Assembly: GCF_016756315.1 (NCBI RefSeq) | Contig: NZ_AP024235.1 | Coordinates: 2,232,001 to 2,296,000 of the forward strand | Reading direction: 5' to 3' | Origin: Alteromonas sp. KC3 | Lineage (GTDB): Bacteria > Pseudomonadota > Gammaproteobacteria > Enterobacterales > Alteromonadaceae | Length of the DNA stretch: 64,000 nt | Shown: positions 1-8,777 of the stretch, piece by piece | How positions within the stretch are numbered: position 1 is the first letter of the stretch | Layout of the letters: the number at the start of each line of letters is the position of its first letter | Notes under the pieces: model-generated | Databases searched by the model: none | What the model was told of the DNA's origin: nothing | Seen by the model: the letters and a program-made list of their open reading frames with translations, nothing else | Translations under genes and position numbers: made by a program

Positions 1-1141
1 AGGTTTACCAAATAGGACGCGTTGGCAAGCTAATTGGGAAGTACAATTCGCCAAAAATACGTTCGATTTTCCTATTGATGATGCAAAATGGGTGCACTGG
101 CAAGGCAACGAAAAACTCTTCGCACAATATTGTGATTACCAAACAATTAATCCATCAGTAGCACATAATTCCAAGATGCAACAAGGCGGTGAACGCAGAG
201 CATGGCAAGCGTTAAAACACTTTTTCGAAGCGCGCGGCATAAATTACCACAAACATATTTCACAACCAGAAGCGTCTCGTGAAGCATGTACACGTATAAG
301 CCCTTATCTTGCGTGGGGTAATTTATCTATAAGACAAGCCTACCACGCAGTTATAAATCACAAGCGTGACAAGCGGCGTTTACAAGGCGAGCAAAAAGCT
401 CAATGGCTAAGAGCATTAAACGCTCTCACTACACGCCTTCATTGGCACTGCCATTTCATTCAGAAATTTGAAAGTGAACATAGCATTGAATTTAGGGCAA
501 TGAACGATGGTTACGCGCACTTTCCTTATATTGAGGGTCCTGAATGCGAACGCCGATTTTACCTCTGGAAAACGGGGAAAACGGGTTATCCATTGGTCGA
601 TGCATGCATGCGCGCACTCGCGCAAACGGGCTACCTTAATTTTAGAATGCGCGCTATGGTAACGAGTTTTTTATGTCATCACTTAAACGTGCATTGGCTT
701 AAAGCCGCCCACTATCTTGCAACGCAGTTTTTAGACTTCGAACCCGGAATACACTACCCCCAAATACAGATGCAAGCCAGCATAACAGGTATACACACTG
801 TCAGGCTGTATAACCCACTCACACAATCAAAAAAGCTAGATCCGTCAGGCGTGTTTATAAAAAAATGGGTTCCCGAGATAAGGAAACTCCCTGATGACGC
901 AGTGCATGCACCACACCTGCTCCCTCCCCTAGAAGCTCAAATGCTCGATTTTGACTTAACACGAGACTACGTAGAACCAATAATCGATATAGCTGCGCTC
1001 AGTAAACTTACGGCAAAACGTTTATGGGACTATCGCGAACGCGATGATGTTATTAAACATGCCAAACGCATTGTAGAACGACATTCAATGCAAAATAGTC
1101 CAAGCCGCACATGGCTTAAACAAAAACAAGCATCACATTAG
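1..1141 (+). CDS. Photolyase/cryptochrome family FAD-binding protein, 5' part missing
   Basis: The frame is open from base 2 to the TAG at 1139-1141, so about 379 C-terminal residues are visible and the true start lies upstream of the window. The GTG at 92 is only an internal codon. The part seen is the all-helical FAD domain of the photolyase/cryptochrome family: [10 protein letters not shown], then [15 protein letters not shown], then [13 protein letters not shown] followed by [13 protein letters not shown], the FAD-contacting region. Family members use reduced FAD to repair UV-made pyrimidine dimers or act as blue-light sensors. The RLHWHCHF motif places it in a photolyase-like subgroup distinct from classical E. 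coli PhrB. Whether it has an N-terminal antenna domain cannot be seen. Substrate class is not decided. Confidence 0.85.
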   Translation, partial: GLPNRTRWQANWEVQFAKNTFDFPIDDAKWVHWQGNEKLFAQYCDYQTINPSVAHNSKMQQGGERRAWQALKHFFEARGINYHKHISQPEASREACTRISPYLAWGNLSIRQAYHAVINHKRDKRRLQGEQKAQWLRALNALTTRLHWHCHFIQKFESEHSIEFRAMNDGYAHFPYIEGPECERRFYLWKTGKTGYPLVDACMRALAQTGYLNFRMRAMVTSFLCHHLNVHWLKAAHYLATQFLDFEPGIHYPQIQMQASITGIHTVRLYNPLTQSKKLDPSGVFIKKWVPEIRKLPDDAVHAPHLLPPLEAQMLDFDLTRDYVEPIIDIAALSKLTAKRLWDYRERDDVIKHAKRIVERHSMQNSPSRTWLKQKQASH

Positions 1142-1181
1142 GCAGAAGCGAAACCGTAACGATGTATGCGTAGATGTTCTA

Positions 1182-1469
1182 CTAGCGATTATTTTTTCTG
1201 AGCCACTCATTTAATAGCTTTATTTGTCCGCACTTGTAGGCCGCGTACATTAAGCGCATCGCATTAGACATGGCTTCGCTGTCAGTCCAGTCTGTTTTTT
1301 CGCGAATTTCATCATAACAAGCTTTCGCTTCAGGGGTTACATACCCGCGAACAAGCTTTTTACCGGCCTCTTTTTGTCGCTCTCTAAACCGACGTTGTTT
1401 ATCCGCATTAGCCTTAGCTTTCTCTGAAGGGCTTTTCTCGCTGCGTTTTTTTGCTTTTTTATCTGTCAT
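1182..1469 (-). CDS. Small basic protein with ribbon-helix-helix-like C-terminus (unknown)
   Basis: This 95-aa frame begins at an ATG at 1469; a GTG nine bases upstream would add three residues. I do not recognise a family with certainty. The first 40 residues are very rich in Lys and Arg (KKAKKRSEK, KQRRFRERQ) and look disordered. They are followed by KLVRGYVTPEAK, a helix CYDEIREKT, and a second helix after WTDSEAMSNAMRLMYAAY. Strand-helix-helix order with a T-x-S/E turn is what ribbon-helix-helix DNA-binding proteins show, but this is inference from pattern alone. It is convergent with the photolyase gene and divergent from fabA. No strong Shine-Dalgarno sequence precedes it. Confidence 0.6.
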   Translation of the reverse strand: MTDKKAKKRSEKSPSEKAKANADKQRRFRERQKEAGKKLVRGYVTPEAKACYDEIREKTDWTDSEAMSNAMRLMYAAYKCGQIKLLNEWLRKNNR

Positions 1470-1602
1470 AGTAATCACATAATTTTGCGTTACGTTTAGT
1501 CTAACACGCGTTTTTCTTCAGAAAAATGACTGTTCAGAGTTGTTTGGCGTACAAGTGTTCGCTAAATTAGCAACGAAATTATTCAACAATAACGAGCTGG
1601 GA

Positions 1603-2121
1603 ATGTCAGAGAAGAAAAATAGCTTTAACAAAGAAGATTTACTTGCATGTAGTCGTGGTGAAATGTTTGGTCCAGGTAACAGTCAATTACCAGCGCCGAA
1701 CATGTTAATGATGGATCGTGTTGTTTCAATCACTGAAGATGGTGGTGAGCACGGCAAGGGTGAAATAATTGCAGAACTCGACATTAACCCTGACCTGTGG
1801 TTTTTTGAGTGTCACTTCCCTGGCGACCCTGTGATGCCTGGCTGTCTAGGGTTAGATGCTATGTGGCAACTCGTTGGCTTTTTCTTAGGTTGGAGCGGAG
1901 GCCCCGGTAAAGGCCGTGCATTAGGTGTTGGCGAAGTTAAATTCACAGGGCAGATTTTGCCTACTGCGAAAAAAGTTACCTACAAGATTACAATGAAGCG
2001 TGTTATTAAGCGCAAATTGTTTATGGGCATGGCAGATGGCGTTGTAGAAGTTGATGGTCGCGAAATTTATGTAGCCAAAGATCTTAAAGTAGGCCTATTT
2101 CAAGATACGTCCAATTTCTAG
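1603..2121 (+). CDS. fabA: 3-hydroxydecanoyl-ACP dehydratase/isomerase FabA
   Basis: FabA dehydrates 3-hydroxydecanoyl-ACP and isomerises the trans-2 product to cis-3-decenoyl-ACP, the branch point to unsaturated fatty acids. The ATG at 1603 gives 172 aa, the E. coli length, so the in-frame TTG at 1540 was rejected. The catalytic pair is visible: His71 in [14 protein letters not shown] and Asp85 in [11 protein letters not shown], matching E. coli His70/Asp84 after removal of Met. A GAGCTGGGA stretch precedes the start. A hairpin terminator follows 30 bases after the stop. FabB is not in the window. The neighbour rmf on the opposite strand is also next to fabA in E. coli. Confidence 0.97.
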   Translation: MSEKKNSFNKEDLLACSRGEMFGPGNSQLPAPNMLMMDRVVSITEDGGEHGKGEIIAELDINPDLWFFECHFPGDPVMPGCLGLDAMWQLVGFFLGWSGGPGKGRALGVGEVKFTGQILPTAKKVTYKITMKRVIKRKLFMGMADGVVEVDGREIYVAKDLKVGLFQDTSNF

Positions 2122-2144
2122 TTTTAATCTTTAGGGATTTAAGA

Positions 2145-2178
2145 CAGAAAAAAGCCCCTTTGCAGGGGCTCTTCCTTT
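2145..2178 (+). terminator. Rho-independent terminator of fabA
   Basis: AGCCCC (2153-2158) pairs with GGGGCT (2165-2170) around TTTGCA and is followed by CTTCCTTTT. It is preceded by an A-run, so it may also work for rmf on the other strand. Confidence 0.8.
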
Positions 2179-2207
2179 TGCTTAATCAGTTCATAAAAGA
2201 GAAAGTG

Positions 2208-2384
2208 TTACTTAACACTTAAACCTAAGTGTCTATCTTCTACCGCTTCGCGCCATCCACCTAACCACTGTGAACGTGCATCGTTTTGCTGAAATGGACA
2301 ATTTTCTTTCGAACGACCGCTGATACCAGCTTGATAGCCTTTTGCATGTGCGCGAGTCAGTTTATCTCTTTTTTGTCTTTTCAT
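2208..2384 (-). CDS. rmf: Ribosome modulation factor RMF
   Basis: This 58-aa gene is easily missed. The protein starts MKRQKRDKL and contains AKGYQAGISGRSKENCP and RSQWLGGWREA, which match the conserved core of RMF. RMF binds 30S subunits in stationary phase and brings 70S ribosomes together as 100S dimers that are translationally silent. The start has a good AAGAGG ribosome binding site (2392-2397). A 7-bp hairpin sits directly upstream of that site in the leader. In E. coli, rmf is controlled by growth rate, ppGpp and cAMP-CRP; this is family knowledge, not visible here. It is next to fabA as in E. coli. Confidence 0.96.
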   Translation of the reverse strand: MKRQKRDKLTRAHAKGYQAGISGRSKENCPFQQNDARSQWLGGWREAVEDRHLGLSVK

Positions 2385-2400
2385 TGATTAGCCTCTTTTG

Positions 2401-2420
2401 TTTGTTGGGTGCACAACAAA
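2401..2420 (-). promoter_or_regulatory. Hairpin in rmf 5' leader next to the ribosome binding site
   Basis: TTTGTTG (2401-2407) and CAACAAA (2414-2420) form a perfect 7-bp inverted repeat around a six-base loop. On the minus strand the hairpin ends four bases upstream of the rmf AAGAGG. It could affect rmf translation or mRNA stability; this is inference. Confidence 0.35.
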
Positions 2421-2485
2421 ACATTTCGCGAGCGCTCTACATCATCTTAGGTCGATAGTGCCGGAAAAATTTTGCGTACACTACT

Positions 2486-2514
2486 TTGATAGTGCAATTG
2501 ACCAATTGGTTCAA
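2486..2514 (-). promoter_or_regulatory. Candidate sigma-70 promoter of rmf
   Basis: Read on the minus strand, TTGAAC (2509-2514) is followed after 17 bases by TATCAA (2486-2491). This would give a start near 2478 and a leader of about 95 bases before rmf. The -10 match is imperfect. Confidence 0.35.
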
Positions 2515-2624
2515 GAAAAATAAAAAATTAAAGGTCTTGACAATCTTTAAATTGATGAAGTTTAAATGAAATATTTATTACATTTTTTATGCATAAATAT
2601 TTCAGTTTTTACATCTCAAAGGCA

Positions 2625-2658
2625 TAAAAAAAAACCGCATCAAGATGCGGTTTTTTAC
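2625..2658 (-). terminator. Terminator after the pyrD-uup-DUF3466 gene run
   Basis: AACCGCAT (2633-2640) and ATGCGGTT (2645-2652) form an 8-bp stem with loop CAAG, flanked by A and T runs on both sides. It lies just beyond the stop of the DUF3466 gene on the minus strand and can act in both directions. Confidence 0.8.
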
Positions 2659-2671
2659 ACAATCAATGTGA

Positions 2672-4435
2672 TTACTTTTTAATGCGTCTGCGCATTAGCG
2701 CTACACCAAGAAGTGCTAACACACTTAGCCAACCCATTGACGCACCCTGGCGTTCATAGGGTTGTTCATCGTCAGGTATCTCGCATTCTTCAATGTCGCC
2801 ATTACTTAGCGGAGAGAGTTTTACAGCAATAATATTATCAACTAGCTCTGTTTCGCCATCACTATTAATAATATCTACACCCGTTGCATAACGGTTGGTG
2901 TTCTTAACACGGGCATTTGCAATTATTTCGTTGTTGTCGTTGATATCAACCGCTTCAACTAACTCATAATCACTGTCACATGCAATGAGATCGTTCAAAT
3001 CAGTAAACTCTTGCGTTTCAATGTTATACATAAACGCCGCTGTTTGACGGATGGAATCATTGCTTATAACTGAATCTGCTTTACCAACAATAATATTGTT
3101 GTTGTTAATGGCATTTGGGGTAACACCTGAACTCGTAAAGAAACCATCAGGATAGTACTGTTCTTGAGTATCTAGGTTATACGCGAATAATCGTGAACGC
3201 GCTATATCGCTGCGCGAACGCAAGACTGCCCCAGCCACCCAGTTGTTGTCATTAATATCTATTGCTTGGCTTAAGATATTCTCGTCTCTGGGTAGGAGTT
3301 CAATTGTCTCGCCATCGCGATACACGGTTGCAACACGTTCACTCTCCAACAACGCTGAGCTATTAGGGCGGGTTACAGAAACTCTGTCACCAGTTAATGC
3401 TTCACCAACCGCAATCCCCTGATTGTTTATGCTAAATGCGTAACTATAGTAGTGATTGGTGTCATCTTCTTCGCGTTCGAACAATAGCGGGAAGGTTTGT
3501 GTACTGATGACATCACCAGTAGCGTCTAACTGCCAGATAGTCGCATTTACTTCAGCAGCGAGTACAAAACTTGCCAATGCTCTTGTGCGTGTACTTGCGT
3601 TGATAAAGTAGGTGTCAATGCGCGGTACAACAAATGAGCCTGAATAAACGTTCGAGCGACAACGGCCTTCTGAAATGTCGGTGCGCGCCTCGGGGTCAGC
3701 ACAATTGTCAATTGCATCATTAACCACATCTAAGAAACTCACTGAGCTATATCCGGCAACTTGCAGGTTCTCGTTAACACTTTGCGCAGAGGCATATCCG
3801 CCCAACGTGTCATCCACCGGAGGTAGTTTTGTAGTATTTCCAGCTACCTGCACAAATGCTTGCTGAGTAGATTCTGCGTAGGTGTAGTTAATGGTATCGC
3901 CATCTTCGTTCTCATACGGATCAAGTACAACAAGACCTGCAGAGTCACCTACGATAAAGTCACCGTTTAAACTATCGCGACCAGTAGCTTCTACTGAAAA
4001 GGTATAATCGTCAAATTTATCAGTAACTTGATCTAACCCGGGGACTAATGAAAAATCTTGAGTATCGGTGATGTAGGTTCTGTATTCCGCGAGTTTTTGC
4101 CCTTGCGTGGCCCCTACGTTTGAAAGCAGATAGTTAACGATAAGTGTGTAGTCAGCATCAGTGAATACGCCTTGTAATGCGTCATCTTCATTTTCTAGTG
4201 CTGCACCAAACTGGGTAAAAAATGTAGTGTCATTTTCTAACTGGTCTACATCGACAGGCGGATTAAATTCGCGCTGAACGACAGTTAACATTTTGCCTGA
4301 GTTGTCTATTGAGCGGGCAAAGTTGTTTACTGCGGTATCCTGTAAAGGAAGAGGCGTCACTGAATAGGTCGCGGCCATTGCCGAAACACTTCCTGTTGCC
4401 AACAGAACGGCGGCGGCAAGCTGAGTTCGTTTCAT
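2672..4435 (-). CDS. Exported DUF3466 family protein with GlyGly-CTERM-like tail
   Basis: 587 aa. The N-terminus is a signal peptide (MKRTQLAAAVLLATGS, cleavage near AMA-ATYS). The body carries repeated short units of the form A-I-x-x-N/D-x-x-G/W-x-x-V-G/A, such as SINNQGIAVGEA, AIDINDNNWVAGAV, AINNNNIIVGKAD and AVDINDNNEIIANA, resembling HAF-type extracellular repeats. Near the end, FTDLNDLIACDSDYELVEA is the part I associate with DUF3466. The C-terminus GASMGWLSVLALLGVALM followed by RRR fits a GlyGly-CTERM sorting tail that rhombosortase would cut. It starts 12 bases after uup and ends the operon. Likely surface-bound or secreted; function unknown. Confidence 0.85.
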   Translation of the reverse strand: MKRTQLAAAVLLATGSVSAMAATYSVTPLPLQDTAVNNFARSIDNSGKMLTVVQREFNPPVDVDQLENDTTFFTQFGAALENEDDALQGVFTDADYTLIVNYLLSNVGATQGQKLAEYRTYITDTQDFSLVPGLDQVTDKFDDYTFSVEATGRDSLNGDFIVGDSAGLVVLDPYENEDGDTINYTYAESTQQAFVQVAGNTTKLPPVDDTLGGYASAQSVNENLQVAGYSSVSFLDVVNDAIDNCADPEARTDISEGRCRSNVYSGSFVVPRIDTYFINASTRTRALASFVLAAEVNATIWQLDATGDVISTQTFPLLFEREEDDTNHYYSYAFSINNQGIAVGEALTGDRVSVTRPNSSALLESERVATVYRDGETIELLPRDENILSQAIDINDNNWVAGAVLRSRSDIARSRLFAYNLDTQEQYYPDGFFTSSGVTPNAINNNNIIVGKADSVISNDSIRQTAAFMYNIETQEFTDLNDLIACDSDYELVEAVDINDNNEIIANARVKNTNRYATGVDIINSDGETELVDNIIAVKLSPLSNGDIEECEIPDDEQPYERQGASMGWLSVLALLGVALMRRRIKK

Positions 4436-4447
4436 TTAAAATCCTAT

Positions 4448-6388
4448 TTACTGCTGATTATCTTCCAGCATACTTTCTAGTTCATCCCAGCGCGCATACT
4501 TCTGGGAAAGTAATTCTTCTTTTTCTGCTAATGCGGCTAGGGCCTTAGCGGTGGTATCACTATCTTGTTTGAAGAAATCAGGGTCGTTTACCTGTTCTTG
4601 CATAGCTTCAAGCTCAGCCTCTAAAGACTCTAATTCTTGAGGCAATGATTCAAGCTCTCGCTGATCCTTATATGATAGCTTTTTCGTCTTGCGGGGAGAA
4701 GACTTAGCACTAGGACTGCTTGAAGTTAAATTAGTTTCATTCTTTACCTTGGCTTTTTCTTCTTTTTCAATCTGCTGACGCTTCTCCTGCTGCTCTTTAT
4801 ACCAGTTTTCAACGTCAGTGAAACCCCCGATAAACTCTCTGAGTTTCCCGTTGCCTTCAAATACAAGGCTGCTATTGGCAACATTATCAACAAATTCCCT
4901 ATCGTGACTCACTAGTAATACCGTTCCCGTATACTCATTGAGTAAGGTCTCCAACATTTCGAGTGTTTCAACATCAAGGTCGTTTGTCGGTTCATCGAGT
5001 ACTAATACGTTACTCGGTTTAAGCATTAATTTTGCGAGCATCAAGCGGTTCTTTTCACCACCTGATAACGATTTGACGGGCGCATTAACACGTTCTGGCG
5101 TAAACAAATAATCTTGCAGGTAACTGATAACATGACGAGGGTGACCGTTGACCATTAGATCGCGCTTGCCGTCACCAACGGCATCAATCACTGACTTTTC
5201 TAGGTCAAGGCCATGGCGATGTTGATCAAAATACGCCACTTCAAGGTTTGTCCCTTGTTTGCAATTACCCGAATCAGGTGTCAATTCGCCAAGTAATAAT
5301 TTGATAAGTGTACTTTTGCCACTGCCGTTAGGTCCAATAAGCGCTAGCTTATCGCCACGTAATACATTGAGGTTAAGGCCTTTTACAATTGGCTTACCTT
5401 CAATGCTATAACTGAGGTCCTTAACCTCAAATACCATTTTGCCTGAGCGACCGCCTTGGTGTTGGTGTACAACTGCACTGCCCTGCACCGCTCGACGAGC
5501 TTTGCGCTCTTCACGGAGCTTTTTAAGTGCACGAACTCGACCCTCATTGCGAGTACGTCTTGCTTTGATCCCTTGTCGTATCCACACCTCTTCTTGCGCT
5601 AACTTTTTATCAAACTCAGCGTTTTGCGACGCTTCAACTTCTAAGTCGTGCTGCTTTTTCTCAAGGTAAGTTTCGTAATTGCCTGGGTAGCTTGTTACGG
5701 TTCCACGGTCTAAATCGACTATGCGCGTGGCCATTGCGCGAATAAATGCACGGTCGTGGCTAACGAATACAATTGCACCTTTATAGTTGCTCAAACTAGA
5801 TTCGAGCCAACGAATCATTTCAATATCAAGGTGGTTAGTCGGTTCATCTAGCAATAACAAATCCGGTGAGCGAACTAGCGCGCGAGCAAGAGCAGCTTTA
5901 CGGCGCCACCCACCTGATAAAGTAGATAGCGATATATCTGGGTCGAGTTTGAGCATGGTTAGCGTTTGTTCAATTTGCTGTTCAAATTGCCATGCATCCC
6001 GCGCCTCTAAGGTTTCTTGTAAACGCTGAAGTTTGTTTAGATTGGCTTCGCTTGGGTCTTCACCAACCAGTTTTGTTTGATGAAAATAGGCTTTAAGTGT
6101 TTCACCCACATCTGACAAGCCCTCTGCCACATAATCAAATAGGGTTACATCTGTGGTCTGGGGCGGGTCTTGTTCCAATCTTGCGATGACTGTATTGTTT
6201 TCAATAATACGCTGCCCATCGTCAGCGATAACATCGCCAGCAATGACTTTCATCAAAGTAGACTTGCCACTTCCATTTCGGCCAACTAGGCAAACCCTTT
6301 CTTTAGGTTGCACTACCAACTCAACGCCATCAAGCAGTGGTGGGTTACCGTAAATCACAGTGATATCTTTTAACTGCAGAATACTCAC
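4448..6388 (-). CDS. uup: ABC-F ATPase Uup
   Basis: 646 aa with two ABC ATPase domains in one chain and no membrane segments, the layout of ABC-F proteins. Domain 1 has GRNGSGKST, LSGGWRRKAALARAL and LLLLDEPTNHLD; domain 2 has GPNGSGKST, LSGGEKNRLMLAKLM and VLVLDEPTNDLD. The charged linker between them and the C-terminal coiled coil (after about residue 530, rich in Glu, Gln and Lys) are typical of Uup. Uup is linked to ribosome function and to suppression of transposon excision in E. coli. The start is a GTG whose last two bases overlap the TGA stop of the glutaredoxin-like gene (GTGA), implying translational coupling. Confidence 0.93.
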   Translation of the reverse strand: MSILQLKDITVIYGNPPLLDGVELVVQPKERVCLVGRNGSGKSTLMKVIAGDVIADDGQRIIENNTVIARLEQDPPQTTDVTLFDYVAEGLSDVGETLKAYFHQTKLVGEDPSEANLNKLQRLQETLEARDAWQFEQQIEQTLTMLKLDPDISLSTLSGGWRRKAALARALVRSPDLLLLDEPTNHLDIEMIRWLESSLSNYKGAIVFVSHDRAFIRAMATRIVDLDRGTVTSYPGNYETYLEKKQHDLEVEASQNAEFDKKLAQEEVWIRQGIKARRTRNEGRVRALKKLREERKARRAVQGSAVVHQHQGGRSGKMVFEVKDLSYSIEGKPIVKGLNLNVLRGDKLALIGPNGSGKSTLIKLLLGELTPDSGNCKQGTNLEVAYFDQHRHGLDLEKSVIDAVGDGKRDLMVNGHPRHVISYLQDYLFTPERVNAPVKSLSGGEKNRLMLAKLMLKPSNVLVLDEPTNDLDVETLEMLETLLNEYTGTVLLVSHDREFVDNVANSSLVFEGNGKLREFIGGFTDVENWYKEQQEKRQQIEKEEKAKVKNETNLTSSSPSAKSSPRKTKKLSYKDQRELESLPQELESLEAELEAMQEQVNDPDFFKQDSDTTAKALAALAEKEELLSQKYARWDELESMLEDNQQ

Positions 6389-6618
6389 TGAAGAAACTCC
6401 TCTAAGTCTTCTCTTGAAAAGGGCCAGCCGATTTCTTTGTTATTATCTTCTCGTTTAAACACAGGTATGCGGGCACCGTACAAATGGTAAAGCTCAGTGC
6501 TCTGGCGAATATTGACCTTCTCTACTTCTAGGGCTTTAAACGAAGAGGTGTTTTTTAATTCAATATCTGCTAAATCACACAAACTGCACTGTGGCCCGGT
6601 ATAGAAAAAAATCTTCAT
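6385..6618 (-). CDS. Glutaredoxin-like thiol-disulfide protein
   Basis: The ATG at 6618 gives a 77-aa protein, MKIFFYTGPQCSLCD, with a CxxC pair at Cys11 and Cys14 and the cis-proline region ARIPVFKR that thioredoxin-fold proteins need. It is shorter than classical glutaredoxins and belongs to the glutaredoxin-like group often placed beside uup and rlmKL. The redox partner is not evident. Its ATG overlaps the rlmKL stop (ATGA) and its TGA overlaps the uup GTG, so the three genes are coupled in translation. An upstream in-frame start at 6636 lies inside rlmKL and was rejected. Confidence 0.85.
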   Translation of the reverse strand: MKIFFYTGPQCSLCDLADIELKNTSSFKALEVEKVNIRQSTELYHLYGARIPVFKREDNNKEIGWPFSREDLEEFLQ

Positions 6619-8711
6619 GATGTCAGTATCCAGCACTGATGAATATTACCTTTTCGAGCAAAGTCTTCTGGTATTGTTTGCTTGGTAATATTCTCTATTG
6701 ATAAGCCAAGCTCACTAATAGCTGTTTCATCCAGTTTAAAACCGCGTTTATTATTTGAGAAAATTATGGTACCGCCCTCTTTTAAACACTGTTTCGCATC
6801 ACTTAGCATGTTGACGTGGTCACGCTGTACATCCCATGTATTTTGCATGCGTTTAGAATTTGAAAACGATGGAGGGTCAATAAATATGAGGTCGTATTTG
6901 CCCTTATGCGACGCTAACCATGTTGTGCAGTCTGCTTGAATGAAAGCATGTGGACCTGACAACTTGTTAAGTGCTACGTTTTTCTTAGCCCAGTCGAGAT
7001 ACGTATTAGACATATCTACTGTTGTAACTGACTTTGCTCCGCCTTTGGCTGCAAAAACAGACACGCTGCCAGTGTAAGAAAACAAATTCAGTACGTCTTT
7101 ATCTTTAGCCATCTGCATGACTTTTTGACGAGTATTACGGTGATCTAAAAAGAGTCCGGTATCAAGGTAGTCAGTTAGGTTAACGAGAAAACGAGCGCCG
7201 TTTTCAAACACTTCCATCATCTCACCAGACTGATTTATCTTTTCGTACTGTTTTGTACCTTTCTGCTGACTACGCACTTTAAGCGCTATTTGTTTGGGTG
7301 AAACACCTGTTACAGCAGGCAGATGTAACAATACCTCTTGCAGGCGCTTGCGGGCTTTTTCTTCAGATACCGTCTTCGGTGGCGCATACTCTTGCACCAC
7401 AAGCCAATCACCATAGCGATCAACCGCGACGTTATAGTCTGGCAAATCTGCATCATAGATGCGGTAGCAATTAGTATTGGCCGTCTTAATCCAGCCTTTC
7501 ATTCGCTTTAAGTTCTTTTTAAGACGATTTGCAAATTCGTGGTTACTGGCATCTTCACCAAATTGCACCGTATTTTCTTCATCAAGTACATAATTTGCGA
7601 GGCGACACTCTAACTTTCCGTTGTTCATCGCGTAATCTTTGGTAGCGCGAAGCTTCAATACACGCAACAGATCCCGATTGCTACTTAACAGTGAAACATG
7701 CCATCCCTTCCACGCTTCTTTAAAGCGCTTACCCCAATCATTGAATAGCGGTATTAATGACGTGAGTTCACCCAAGCGTTCACCGTAAGGAGGGTTGGAT
7801 ACTACATAGCCAGGTGTCGAAACAGGTGGAGATGATTTTGTCGCATCTTGCTGACTAAACTGAATATCGTTAAACACGCCGGCAAAGTCAGCGTTTGCTT
7901 TTGCAATGGCCACCATTTTACGGCTAAAGTCACCTGCATAAATGCCCGCACATGACGGTTTTTGTGCCTCGATGGCACTATTCAATAATTTTTCCCAAAC
8001 CGGCTGCTCGTGACCTAACCACTTCGTAAAACCCCAATAGCTACGTTTAATACCTGGGGCAATATTACGTGCAATATACGCCGCTTCTATGGCAATTGTG
8101 CCTGAACCACACATTAGGTCGACCAATGGCGCGTCTTGGTTTTCTGTCCATCCACTTCGAATAAGCATCGCACTTGCGATATGTTCTTTAAGTGGTGCAT
8201 CTCCCGTTTGTTGACGGTATGCGCGCTGGTGCAAGCTCGCGCCAGCCAAATCAATACCTAAAATCACGTTATCGCGATGTAACCTAGCGTACACCGAAAT
8301 ATCAGGTGACTTTCTTTCAACAGAAGGACGTGCTAATCCTTGCTCGACAAAAGAATCAACGATGGCGTCCTTTACGCGAACAGCACCAAATTGCGTGTTT
8401 TTAATGGCAAAGTTGGTACCAATGAACTGTACTGATAACGTATGACGAGAACCCATGTGCATCTGCCAATCTATGCTCATAGCGGTGTTATAGAGTGCCT
8501 CGGCATCACCTGCCTTCCCTGTCGCTAACACCCAAATTACGCGGTTGGCAAGACGAGACCACAAGCAAAGTTTGTAGGCGTCTTCCTTGCTTCCTTCAAA
8601 CTGAATAGTACCGGGCCCTTGTTTTATTTGGGCGTCGGGACAAAGTGATAACACTTCTTGCTTGAGAAGTTCGTCAAGACCGCGACTGGTCGTCACCAGA
8701 ATTGTATTCAT
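6615..8711 (-). CDS. rlmL: Bifunctional 23S rRNA methyltransferase RlmKL
   Basis: 698 aa, the usual size of the fused enzyme (E. coli 702). The N-terminal half has a THUMP RNA-binding domain and an m2G methyltransferase with VDLMCGSGTIAIEAA and the catalytic VVSNPPYGERLG. The C-terminal half is a second Rossmann methyltransferase with DVLNLFSYTGSVSVFAA and LIFIDPPSFSNSKRM. RlmL makes m2G2445 and RlmK makes m7G2069 in helix 74 of 23S rRNA, using S-adenosylmethionine. It lies between pyrD (66 bases upstream) and the glutaredoxin-like gene, the same surroundings as in E. coli. Confidence 0.96.
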   Translation of the reverse strand: MNTILVTTSRGLDELLKQEVLSLCPDAQIKQGPGTIQFEGSKEDAYKLCLWSRLANRVIWVLATGKAGDAEALYNTAMSIDWQMHMGSRHTLSVQFIGTNFAIKNTQFGAVRVKDAIVDSFVEQGLARPSVERKSPDISVYARLHRDNVILGIDLAGASLHQRAYRQQTGDAPLKEHIASAMLIRSGWTENQDAPLVDLMCGSGTIAIEAAYIARNIAPGIKRSYWGFTKWLGHEQPVWEKLLNSAIEAQKPSCAGIYAGDFSRKMVAIAKANADFAGVFNDIQFSQQDATKSSPPVSTPGYVVSNPPYGERLGELTSLIPLFNDWGKRFKEAWKGWHVSLLSSNRDLLRVLKLRATKDYAMNNGKLECRLANYVLDEENTVQFGEDASNHEFANRLKKNLKRMKGWIKTANTNCYRIYDADLPDYNVAVDRYGDWLVVQEYAPPKTVSEEKARKRLQEVLLHLPAVTGVSPKQIALKVRSQQKGTKQYEKINQSGEMMEVFENGARFLVNLTDYLDTGLFLDHRNTRQKVMQMAKDKDVLNLFSYTGSVSVFAAKGGAKSVTTVDMSNTYLDWAKKNVALNKLSGPHAFIQADCTTWLASHKGKYDLIFIDPPSFSNSKRMQNTWDVQRDHVNMLSDAKQCLKEGGTIIFSNNKRGFKLDETAISELGLSIENITKQTIPEDFARKGNIHQCWILTS

Positions 8712-8777
8712 TCATGTACCTGTTTTGATAGGGGCGCAAGAAACCTCACGCACCCAAAGTAGATTGTTTCAGATGTA

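Noticed and set aside
1540..1602. Extended N-terminus of FabA
   Set aside because: The added 21 residues have no counterpart in FabA and the ATG at 1603 gives the exact E. coli length.
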